Assembly (NCBI GenBank): GCA_014379075.1
Contig: JACMMN010000153.1
Span: 1 to 18,026 of the forward strand
Reading direction: 5' to 3'
DNA: 18,026 nucleotides
Source: Pyrinomonadaceae bacterium
Lineage (GTDB): Bacteria; Acidobacteriota; Blastocatellia; Pyrinomonadales; Pyrinomonadaceae
The notes under the pieces were generated by a model. It saw only the letters and a program-made list of their open reading frames with translations. It was not told the origin of the DNA and made no database searches. Positions within the stretch are counted from its first letter, which is position 1, and every line of letters starts with the position of its first letter. A program made the position numbers and the translations under genes. Below are positions 1 to 5,983 of the stretch, piece after piece.

Positions 1-708
1 AGCGCTGAGGAAGAGGAGAAGCCGAGATTTGCAAAGGTTCCAACCGGACAGAGCATCGAAACCATAACGTTTGAAGAAGCGATGGCCCTGTTCAAATTGC
101 AGGCCGCGATGGGAATGTATGACGGCAAAGAATTGTCTGTAAGCATTGGCCGCTTCGGGCCTTATGTAAAATGGGGTGATGAATTTGTCTCTATACCCCG
201 CGGCACCGACCTTGGGACAATGGACACGGAAAAGGCGATCGAGTTTATAAAAGCGAAACAGGTGGCGGAGGCTCCGGTCGGTGAGTTTGACAATAAACCG
301 ATCACGAAAGGAACAGGACGTTTCGGGCCTTTTATAAAATGGGACGGTTTATACATCAACGTGCCGCGCCGGTATGATCTCGAGAACCTGACCCAGGCCG
401 AGATGAACGAACTTATCGAGGCAAAGGTCAGCAAAGAAGCAAACCGGTACATACAACGCTGGGAGGATGAAAAGATCTCTTTGGAGAATGCGCGTTGGGG
501 CCCTGTCATCAAATTCGGCAAAAAGATCATTTCAGTTCCGAAAAAAGCCGATGGCACGCGCTCCACAGCGGACGATGCGGCATCTCTAACGCTGGATCAG
601 GTAAAGAAACTTATTGAAGCCGAACTGCCGGACGCGTTTGCAAAGAAGGCGAGGCCTTCAGCTAAAAAAGCACCTGCCAGGAAATCTGTGAAGAAGAACG
701 GTAGATGA
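1..708 (+). CDS. topA: DNA topoisomerase I, C-terminal part (5' end outside window)
   Basis: The reading frame is open from base 1, so this is the 3' end of a longer gene. The visible 235 residues hold three Toprim_C_rpt zinc-free C-terminal repeats, each marked by a GRFGP-like core: IGRFGPYVKWG, then GRFGPFIKWDG, then a diverged ARWGPVIKFG. Each is followed by a V/IP(R/K) turn and a helix ending in IEAK or similar. The protein ends in a Lys/Ala-rich tail (KKARPSAKKAPARKSVKK), common in bacterial TopA and probably used for DNA contact. Type IA topoisomerase I relaxes negative supercoils in the nucleoid. The catalytic Toprim and tyrosine domains are not in the window, so the family call rests on the repeats and tail. 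No terminator is obvious downstream. Confidence 0.9.
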   Translation, partial: SAEEEEKPRFAKVPTGQSIETITFEEAMALFKLQAAMGMYDGKELSVSIGRFGPYVKWGDEFVSIPRGTDLGTMDTEKAIEFIKAKQVAEAPVGEFDNKPITKGTGRFGPFIKWDGLYINVPRRYDLENLTQAEMNELIEAKVSKEANRYIQRWEDEKISLENARWGPVIKFGKKIISVPKKADGTRSTADDAASLTLDQVKKLIEAELPDAFAKKARPSAKKAPARKSVKKNGR

Positions 709-820
709 TGGAAGCTCCCGGACCCTTCTTGATAAAACCACCAGGGAAGAAGGAACATAGTCGTGGATCAGTTTGAAAATTAGGGTTTTATCAAATCGAG
801 TCATAAGGATTCATCCGCAT
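709..820. other. Intergenic segment with two competing inverted repeats
   Basis: No gene seen. CCTTCTT (724-730) can pair with AAGAAGG (747-753). TTGATAAAACC (729-739) can pair perfectly with GGTTTTATCAA (784-794). The two stems share bases 729-730, so they exclude each other. There is no T-run after either stem, so neither looks like a plain intrinsic terminator for topA. Function unknown. Confidence 0.3.
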
Positions 821-902
821 TTTCGTGTCTTTTCGTGTTATTTCGTGGTTCCAGTTCCGGATTTAAGACTGAAACCACGAAATAACACAAAAAGACACGA
901 AA
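821..902. repeat. Palindromic repeat with TTTCGTG-unit arms
   Basis: The left arm (821-850) and right arm (873-902) are 30 bases each and complementary except at one position, around a 22-base loop. Each arm is made of three tandem 10-base units that start TTTCGTG (left arm at 821, 831 and 841). This is a dispersed-repeat type of architecture rather than a terminator: the stem is long, AT-rich and lacks a T-run. It belongs to the same design as the TTTGCG-unit palindromes at 16135-16257 and 17811-17937, but its core sequence differs. Confidence 0.75.
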
Positions 903-992
903 CAAATCAGACCGGAAAGTTCTCTTATAATTCAAATTGATGTACTACCGGGAACATTCCGTTATTGCAAAAACGAAGAGTGTAATTATAAA

Positions 993-1058
993 ATGGCAGT
1001 TGGTAACACAGATTTAACGTCAGATGCAGTCACGGAGGCCGACGCTCCAGTAGTATAG
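993..1058 (+). CDS. Possible 21-codon leader ORF upstream of the methyltransferase
   Basis: ATG at 993 opens 21 codons (MAVGNTDLTSDAVTEADAPV plus V) ending in TAG at 1056-1058, five bases before the ATG of the next gene. The spacing would suit translational coupling, and a GGAGG lies inside it (1034-1038). It has no convincing ribosome site of its own. The sequence faintly recalls the N-terminus of thioredoxins (a segment ending in PVV), so a decayed gene remnant is an alternative. It may also be chance. Confidence 0.2.
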   Translation: MAVGNTDLTSDAVTEADAPVV

Positions 1059-1063
1059 GTTTG

Positions 1064-1645
1064 ATGAACGAAAATATTCAGTTTCTGCAGGCATTCTTAA
1101 AGAATCCGGGCAAGGTCGGCTCCATTACGCCGAGCTCGCCTGAATTAGCGCAGAAAATGTGTGAGGGCATCAGGCCCGATAAAGACAACGCCGTTCTCGA
1201 ATTAGGCGTCGGCACCGGCGCCATCACCAAGTTTTTGCAGGAGATCGTTCCCGACGACAAATCGTATTTAGGTATCGAACTAGACCGCGACCTCGTCCGC
1301 TCGCTCAAGAGAAACTTTTCCGGCATGCAGATCGTGCGCGGCAATGCATGCGACGCAACCGAAGTGCACAAACGCTCCGGCATCGGGAAGATCGGTTATA
1401 TCATTTGCTGTCTTCCGTTCGTTTCCCTGCCGAACGATGTCGGCGAAAAGATCCACCTTGAGATCGACAAATTCATGCGGCAGGGCTGCACCTTCCGCAC
1501 TTTTCAATACGCCCACGGATTCTATATGCCGTCGGCGATCAAATTCCGCGAATTCATGCGCGACCGCTACGGCAAATCAAAGAAGAGTCCGCTCATAGTT
1601 AAGAATGTGCCGCCTGCCTACACATTGACTTGGAAAACCAACTGA
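1064..1645 (+). CDS. Phospholipid N-methyltransferase-like SAM-dependent methyltransferase
   Basis: A 193-residue class I SAM-dependent methyltransferase. Motif I is LELGVGTGAI (about residues 45-54), the acidic motif II is GIELD (70-74), and the motif IV region is CCLPF (115-119), resembling the S/C-x-LPF of the PmtA/COG3963 phospholipid methyltransferases and the related KsgA-like fold. The N-terminus (FLQAFLKNPGKVGSITPSS) is also typical: these proteins start with FL..F...P...G.i.PSS. The probable role is methylation of phosphatidylethanolamine head groups or of a similar lipid at the inner membrane; substrate choice cannot be read from sequence. A TTG lies directly before the ATG at 1064, and I prefer the ATG. 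No strong Shine-Dalgarno sits at normal spacing (GGAGG at 1034 is too far). No partner gene is in the same operon. Confidence 0.8.
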   Translation: MNENIQFLQAFLKNPGKVGSITPSSPELAQKMCEGIRPDKDNAVLELGVGTGAITKFLQEIVPDDKSYLGIELDRDLVRSLKRNFSGMQIVRGNACDATEVHKRSGIGKIGYIICCLPFVSLPNDVGEKIHLEIDKFMRQGCTFRTFQYAHGFYMPSAIKFREFMRDRYGKSKKSPLIVKNVPPAYTLTWKTN

Positions 1646-1701
1646 AATAGTCTGTCCTGGACAAATTCGACAAGAGATTCTTATAACGTCTATAAGCAGG
1701 A

Positions 1702-1730
1702 TTGACAGATCATGAATAAACCGCTAGATT
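1702..1730 (+). promoter_or_regulatory. Sigma-70-type promoter for the beta-barrel gene
   Basis: A perfect TTGACA (1702-1707), a 17-base spacer and TAGATT (1725-1730, four of six matches to TATAAT). Predicted start near 1737 gives a 5' leader of about 70 bases ahead of the ATG at 1809. Confidence 0.65.
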
Positions 1731-1808
1731 AATTGATTGGTTTCGGTTTCTCTCATACGTTCCCGCCACCAAATACAGTCACCCAGATAAAATTCAGGAG
1801 TTCAAATT

Positions 1809-2501
1809 ATGAAAGTCATTATTAAAAATGTAGGTCTTTTTGCGCTGTTAGCGCTGGCGACCTTTTCCGTCTCGGCACAGTCCGATGACATCTACCGCGG
1901 TGAAATCTTTGCCGGATACTCTTACCTAAACATCGACTCGACATTGAGCGAAGACGATTTCGAGGATTTCGGCGACATTGATAGCCGTCTCGGAACACAT
2001 GGCGTAAATGTTTCCGGTACGGGCAACTTTACGAAATTTGTCGGAGCAAAATTCGATTTTTCGTCGAATGGAAAAACCGAAGATATTTCGGAATTTGGAG
2101 CTACAGGCCTTGTAAAATACCGTGTTAATCAATTCCTGGGCGGCGTCCAATTCAAGAACAACAAAAAAGACGGCCCAACGTTCAAGCCTTTTGCCCATGT
2201 GTTAGCGGGCGTTTCGCGTCAAACCATTAAATTCGAGGGAGTTGGCTTCTCCGGCGGCCCGGTTTTTTCCGCACCAACCGGTGACATCACTTTCGAAGAC
2301 GATCAGATCGGCACAAACAATTTTGCCATCGCGATCGGCGGCGGGCTTGACGTGAAAGTCCACAAAAATGTCGACGTTCGCGTTTTTCAAGTCGATTATA
2401 ATCCGACGTTCTTCAGAGCGCAGGACTTTGGCGACGGTTTCATTATTCCGGGCAGAACGCAAAACAACGTGCGTTTTTCCTTTGGCGTAGTTTTTCACTA
2501 A
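1809..2501 (+). CDS. Outer-membrane beta-barrel protein (OMP_b-brl / porin-like family)
   Basis: A 230-residue exported protein. Residues 1-23 form a Sec signal peptide with a predicted cut after SVSA, leaving Gln24 at the N-terminus. The mature part opens with EIFAGYSYLN, the typical first strand of small OmpA-like or OMP_b-brl eight-stranded barrels. Alternating hydrophobic strands then run to a C-terminal strand RFSFGVVFH, with the aromatic next to the end expected for BAM recognition. It probably sits in the outer membrane as a structural or adhesive barrel; no ligand can be inferred. The start is fixed by AGGAG at 1796-1800, 8 bases before the ATG. It is monocistronic, with its own promoter (1702-1730) and terminator (2538-2567). 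Confidence 0.8.
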   Translation: MKVIIKNVGLFALLALATFSVSAQSDDIYRGEIFAGYSYLNIDSTLSEDDFEDFGDIDSRLGTHGVNVSGTGNFTKFVGAKFDFSSNGKTEDISEFGATGLVKYRVNQFLGGVQFKNNKKDGPTFKPFAHVLAGVSRQTIKFEGVGFSGGPVFSAPTGDITFEDDQIGTNNFAIAIGGGLDVKVHKNVDVRVFQVDYNPTFFRAQDFGDGFIIPGRTQNNVRFSFGVVFH

Positions 2502-2537
2502 ATTGCGTATTATATTTTCTTTTTAAGAAAACCCTTT

Positions 2538-2567
2538 AGGGTGGGATTCGCTCCCACCCTTTTTTTC
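2538..2567 (+). terminator. Rho-independent terminator of the beta-barrel gene
   Basis: A nine-base perfect GC-rich stem, AGGGTGGGA (2538-2546) with TCCCACCCT (2552-2560), loop TTCGC, followed by a run of seven T. It lies 37 bases after the stop codon. Confidence 0.92.
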
Positions 2568-2598
2568 TTTAAAAGTCGGCGCAAATACATACGAAGTG

Positions 2599-2630
2599 TT
2601 GAAACCTTTTCCTTGTTACAACGGTATAAT
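2599..2630 (+). promoter_or_regulatory. Possible promoter for the M28 peptidase gene
   Basis: A perfect TATAAT at 2625-2630 with TTGAAA at 2599-2604. The spacer of 20 bases is longer than optimal, so the -35 assignment is uncertain. It lies 55 bases before the start codon. Confidence 0.4.
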
Positions 2631-2684
2631 TAGATTGCTCTCTTCAAAATTTATTTAGATCCGGTTATTTTCAGGAGAAATGAA

Positions 2685-4376
2685 ATGTTACGACGCAAAA
2701 TTTTGGGCGCGAGTTTGATCTACGCCTTTCTGCTTCCTAGTGTTGCCTTCGCCCAAACGGCGAATGTCGGCACAGCTTCCGCTCCGGCCGCCAAGGTCTA
2801 TTCAGCGCCAAAGGAAGTTATTGACAAGATCAGGGATGAGGGTATGAATCGCTCTCAAGTAATGCAAACGCTGAGCTATCTGACCGACGTGATCGGCGGC
2901 CGGCTAACCAATTCGCCAAATATGAAGGCCGCAAACATCTGGACGCGCGACACGATGGCGAAATGGGGAATGCAGAATGCGAAACTCGAAGCCTGGGGCC
3001 CATTCGGCCGCGGCTGGTCGCTGAAAAGTTTTTCTGCCCAAGTCGTTGAACCGCAGACGATCCCGGTTATCGGCTATCCGAAAGCCTGGTCCACATCGAC
3101 ACGCGGGCCTGTGACCTCGGAGGTGGTTCTCTTTAATCCTAAAGATGCGACGGAACTCGATAAATTCCGGGGCAAGCTAAAAAACAAGATCATCTTCGTA
3201 TCGAATTTGCGGGAGGTCAAGGCTGAATTCGGTGGACTCGCGACACGAACCACCGATGAAGAACTCGCAAAGATCGTCGAACCTGAAACGCCGCGCGATC
3301 GCCCGCAGCAAACCGAAGAAGATCGGAAAAAACAGCGTGATGCAATGGCTTTCAATTTGTTCGTGAGGCCCAATTTCCTTTTGAGTGAGGGTGCGGCCGT
3401 CATCGTCGACAGCAGCCGCAGCGGGCCGGATGAGCAGGGCGGCAACGGCGGCACGATATTCGTTCAGCAGGCGTCGGCAGTTTCGGAAATGCCGAAGGAC
3501 ATGGAAAATTTCAGTTTCCGCAGCCTGGCGCCGGTTTATGACAAGAGGAACGAGAGCCGCATTATCCCGCAGATAACGATCGCTACCGAAGACTACAACC
3601 GCATCCTGCGAATGATCAATCTCGGGGTGACACCCAAGATGACCATCGATATCCAGACCCAATATCACGACGAAGATCTGATGGGCTACAATACTGTCGC
3701 TGAAATTCCCGGGACCGATCCGTTGCTAAAAGACGAGGTCGTAATGCTCGGCGGCCATATGGATTCATGGCATTCCTCGACGGGAGCGACCGATAACGCG
3801 GCGGGCACTTCGGTTGCGATGGAAGCCGCCCGAATTTTAATTGCTTCGGGCCTAAAGCCGCGCCGCACTATTCGCGTCGCGCTTTGGAGCGGCGAAGAGC
3901 AGGGTTTGAACGGTTCCCGTGAATACGTCAAACAGCAGTTCGGCGAAATGAAGCCGGCGGCGACGCCGGGACAGCCCGGTCAATTGATAAAGGGAGCGAA
4001 CTACGACAAATTGTCCGCTTATTACAATCTTGACAACGGCACCGGCAAGATTCGCGGCGTTTATATGCAGGGAAATTCCGCCGTCCGCCCGTATTTCGAA
4101 GCTTGGCTGGCTCCGTTCGGCGATCTTGGAGCAAAAACGCTGACGATGCGGAATACCGGCGGCACAGATCATCTCTCATTCGACCGCATCGGGCTTCCGG
4201 GATTTCAGTTTATCCAGGACGAGATCGAGTACAGCACACGTACTCATCACACAAACCAGGATAATTACGACCGCATTCAGGCCGAAGACATGAAACAGGC
4301 TTCGACGATAATGGCCGCATTCGTCTACCAGACAGCAATGATGGACGAGAAAATGCCGCGAAAAACGGCGAGGTAA
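2685..4376 (+). CDS. Exported M28-family zinc metallopeptidase with PA-like insert
   Basis: A 563-residue exported di-zinc aminopeptidase or carboxypeptidase of family M28. The signal peptide (1-23) ends AFA before Gln24. A PA-like region is visible from about 150 to 300 (KNKIIFVSNL; EGAAVIVDSSRSG). The catalytic domain carries all expected M28 residues: GGHMDSW (His358, Asp360), ATDNAAG with bridging Asp370, WSGEEQG with catalytic Glu404 and ligand Glu405, Asp450 in YYNLDNG, and His522 in RTHHTNQD. It probably releases amino acids from peptides in the periplasm or outside the cell. ATG 2685 is preceded by AGGAG (2673-2677) at 7-base spacing. It converges with the GNAT gene; no operon partner is seen. 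Confidence 0.93.
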   Translation: MLRRKILGASLIYAFLLPSVAFAQTANVGTASAPAAKVYSAPKEVIDKIRDEGMNRSQVMQTLSYLTDVIGGRLTNSPNMKAANIWTRDTMAKWGMQNAKLEAWGPFGRGWSLKSFSAQVVEPQTIPVIGYPKAWSTSTRGPVTSEVVLFNPKDATELDKFRGKLKNKIIFVSNLREVKAEFGGLATRTTDEELAKIVEPETPRDRPQQTEEDRKKQRDAMAFNLFVRPNFLLSEGAAVIVDSSRSGPDEQGGNGGTIFVQQASAVSEMPKDMENFSFRSLAPVYDKRNESRIIPQITIATEDYNRILRMINLGVTPKMTIDIQTQYHDEDLMGYNTVAEIPGTDPLLKDEVVMLGGHMDSWHSSTGATDNAAGTSVAMEAARILIASGLKPRRTIRVALWSGEEQGLNGSREYVKQQFGEMKPAATPGQPGQLIKGANYDKLSAYYNLDNGTGKIRGVYMQGNSAVRPYFEAWLAPFGDLGAKTLTMRNTGGTDHLSFDRIGLPGFQFIQDEIEYSTRTHHTNQDNYDRIQAEDMKQASTIMAAFVYQTAMMDEKMPRKTAR

Positions 4377-4384
4377 AATAATAA

Positions 4385-4408
4385 CTGCAAAAGACACCTT
4401 TTTTGCAG
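4385..4408 (-). terminator. Weak hairpin between convergent genes
   Basis: CTGCAAAA (4385-4392) pairs with TTTTGCAG (4401-4408). Read on the minus strand, the stem is followed by TTATTATTTT, so it could stop transcripts of the GNAT gene. The stem is only 8 bp and AT-rich. Confidence 0.35.
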
Positions 4409-4876
4409 CTATAACGTCTTTTCCATAAAGAGAACGCCTTCGTGCGGATTGTCGTAATAAGACTCAATTAGGCGAAAGCCGTGAGATTCGTAGAGTTTCA
4501 CGGCTTTCGCCATTTTCAGCGGGTATGTGTCGAGCCGCATTTTTGTGTAGCCGACGATTCGGGCTTCGTCGATCAGCTTTTCGATAAGGAGGTTGCCGAG
4601 GCCTTTTCCGCGGGCGTTTTCATTCAGGTAGAGCCTCTTCATTTCGCAGATGCCGCCGCCTATTTTACGCAAAGCTATGCATCCGGCGAGATCGTCGTTC
4701 AAACTTGCCAGATACAATCTGCCGTCGGGCTGCGCATATTTACCGGGCAGATTTTGCAACTCTTCCTCAAATCCCTGAAAGCATAGATCGAGGCCGAGCC
4801 ACGCTTCGTATTCACGAAACAGTGAGCGGGCTTCGTCGATTTGGGGCAGAGATTCTGCTTGAACAATTTTATACAT
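4409..4876 (-). CDS. GNAT-family N-acetyltransferase
   Basis: A 155-residue single-domain GNAT enzyme. The acetyl-CoA pyrophosphate loop is RGKGLG (residues 89-94) after strand CEMKRLYL, followed by the helix NLLIEKLIDEA. The C-terminal motif B (KLYESHGFRLIESYYDNP) is also clear. It would transfer an acetyl group from acetyl-CoA to an amine in the cytoplasm; the substrate is unknown. The start codon at 4876 has no Shine-Dalgarno. A plausible promoter (4891-4919) would start transcription only about 8 bases upstream, suggesting leaderless or near-leaderless translation. It is divergent from the AAA+ gene and convergent with the M28 gene. Confidence 0.88.
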   Translation of the reverse strand: MYKIVQAESLPQIDEARSLFREYEAWLGLDLCFQGFEEELQNLPGKYAQPDGRLYLASLNDDLAGCIALRKIGGGICEMKRLYLNENARGKGLGNLLIEKLIDEARIVGYTKMRLDTYPLKMAKAVKLYESHGFRLIESYYDNPHEGVLFMEKTL

Positions 4877-4890
4877 ATTGAAACGTACTA

Positions 4891-4919
4891 AATAAACTTT
4901 CGACGCATAACATCGTCAA
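4891..4919 (-). promoter_or_regulatory. Promoter for the GNAT gene
   Basis: On the minus strand, TTGACG (4914-4919), a 17-base spacer and TTTATT (4891-4896). The predicted start is near 4884, about 8 bases before the ATG. Confidence 0.5.
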
Positions 4920-4934
4920 ACATTTTGTTATAAA
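4907..4934 (+). promoter_or_regulatory. Promoter for the AAA+ ATPase gene, probably leaderless
   Basis: ATAACA (4907-4912), a 16-base spacer and TATAAA (4929-4934). The -10 ends only 9 bases before the ATG at 4944, so the transcript would begin at or within a few bases of the start codon. No Shine-Dalgarno is present. It overlaps the divergent GNAT promoter. Confidence 0.45.
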
Positions 4935-4943
4935 ATCATATAC

Positions 4944-5747
4944 ATGGAAACAGCTGTTGAGAAATACAAGGTAACGAGCGAGCCTTTTTATTTGCCTGTA
5001 AAGCAGGAAGTTGGGCTTTTCGAAGCAGCGTACTCGGCAAAATTGCCAGTAATGCTGAAAGGACCGACGGGCTGCGGCAAAACTCGTTTCGTCGAATACA
5101 TGGCGTACAAGATGAACCGGCCGCTGATCACGGTCGCGTGTCACGAAGACCTTTCGTCAACCGATCTGGTCGGCCGTTTCCTACTCGAAGGCGAGGAAAC
5201 CGTCTGGCACGACGGCCCGCTGACCGCCGCCGTCCGTGCCGGTGCGATCTGTTATCTGGATGAGGTCGTCGAAGCCCGCAAGGATACGGTCGTAATCATT
5301 CACCCGCTCACCGACGACCGCCGCCGCCTGCCGATAGAGAAGCGCCGCACCGTGATCGACGCCCCGCCCGAGTTCATGCTCGTCGTTTCATACAATCCGG
5401 GTTACCAATCGATCTTGAAAGACTTAAAACAATCCACCCGTCAGCGTTTTGTTGCCATGGAATTCGATTACCCGAACCCGGAAGCCGAAGCCGAGATCGT
5501 CGCTAAAGAAGGCGGCATCGATATCGAAACCTCGCATGATCTAGTAAAGATCGGACAGAAAGTCCGCAACCTGCGCGGCCACGGCCTCGAAGAAGGTGTT
5601 TCGACGCGCCTGCTTATCTACGCCGCTCAAATGATCGCCAAAGGTATCTCGCCCATCGACGCCGCTGAAGTAGCGATAGTTTCGCCCATCACCGACGACC
5701 GTGAATTACAGCGGAGTATCCGGGAAATCGTGACGACCATCATTTAA
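4944..5747 (+). CDS. CbbQ/NirQ/NorQ-type (MoxR-like) AAA+ ATPase
   Basis: A 267-residue AAA+ ATPase at the usual family length. Walker A is GPTGCGKT (40-47), Walker B is ICYLDE (102-107), and the region from about 215 fits the CbbQ_C domain (LRGHGLEEGVSTRLLIYAA). Such ATPases form hexamers that remodel or activate a client metalloenzyme, usually with a VWA-domain partner (CbbO or NorD). Here no VWA gene or client such as Rubisco or NO reductase is next to it: GNAT lies divergent upstream and the Oar-like gene has its own regulated promoter downstream. The client is therefore unknown. The start has no Shine-Dalgarno and may be leaderless. A terminator follows at 5774. Confidence 0.88.
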   Translation: METAVEKYKVTSEPFYLPVKQEVGLFEAAYSAKLPVMLKGPTGCGKTRFVEYMAYKMNRPLITVACHEDLSSTDLVGRFLLEGEETVWHDGPLTAAVRAGAICYLDEVVEARKDTVVIIHPLTDDRRRLPIEKRRTVIDAPPEFMLVVSYNPGYQSILKDLKQSTRQRFVAMEFDYPNPEAEAEIVAKEGGIDIETSHDLVKIGQKVRNLRGHGLEEGVSTRLLIYAAQMIAKGISPIDAAEVAIVSPITDDRELQRSIREIVTTII

Positions 5748-5773
5748 CAACTGCTAACACAATTGAAACTTCT

Positions 5774-5812
5774 GAGGGGCGGCGCTTGAAAAAACGCCGC
5801 CTCTTCGCTTTA
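5774..5812 (+). terminator. Intrinsic terminator of the AAA+ gene
   Basis: GAGGGGCGGCG (5774-5784) pairs with CGCCGCCTC (5795-5803) with two bulged G, then a T-rich tract. It separates the AAA+ gene from the regulated promoter that starts at 5813. Confidence 0.7.
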
Positions 5813-5867
5813 TTTAACATTCTTTTAACACACAGTTCACTTCACGTTAACTTCCCGTCTTTATCCT
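5813..5867 (+). promoter_or_regulatory. Predicted PHO box and -10 for the Oar-like gene
   Basis: Four hexamers at an exact 11-bp period: TTTAAC at 5813, TTTAAC at 5824, GTTCAC at 5835 and GTTAAC at 5846. A -10-like TATCCT lies at 5862-5867, 16 bases after the start of the last unit, and no -35 is seen. PhoB/PhoP sites are direct repeats of this period: B. subtilis PhoP binds repeated TTAACA with about 5-bp gaps, cyanobacterial sites use CTTAACCT, and E. coli phoA has its -10 at nearly the same distance. That PhoB/PhoP binds here is inference. Confidence 0.65.
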
Positions 5868-5910
5868 GACTCTTGCAATCCAAGATATTACAAAAGGTTT
5901 TCACAGGCGA

Positions 5911-5941
5911 GGCGGAATTTGAAAGGGATTTCAATTCTGCC
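5911..5941 (+). other. Long hairpin in the 5' leader of the Oar-like gene
   Basis: GGCGGAATT then GAAA (5911-5924, one bulged T at 5920) pairs with TTTCAATTCTGCC (5929-5941) around the tetraloop GGGA: 13 pairs including one G-T. It ends 42 bases before the start codon and leaves the ribosome site free. It has no T-run. It could be an mRNA-stability element, a protein-binding RNA, or an operator palindrome. Confidence 0.5.
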
Positions 5942-5983
5942 ATCTATTTATGTACAGGACATTTATTGATCGAGGAGTGAACA

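Noticed and set aside
821..902. The palindrome as a CRISPR repeat or terminator
   Set aside because: There is no second spaced copy here, no spacer pattern and no T-run; the tandem decamer structure fits a dispersed palindromic repeat better.
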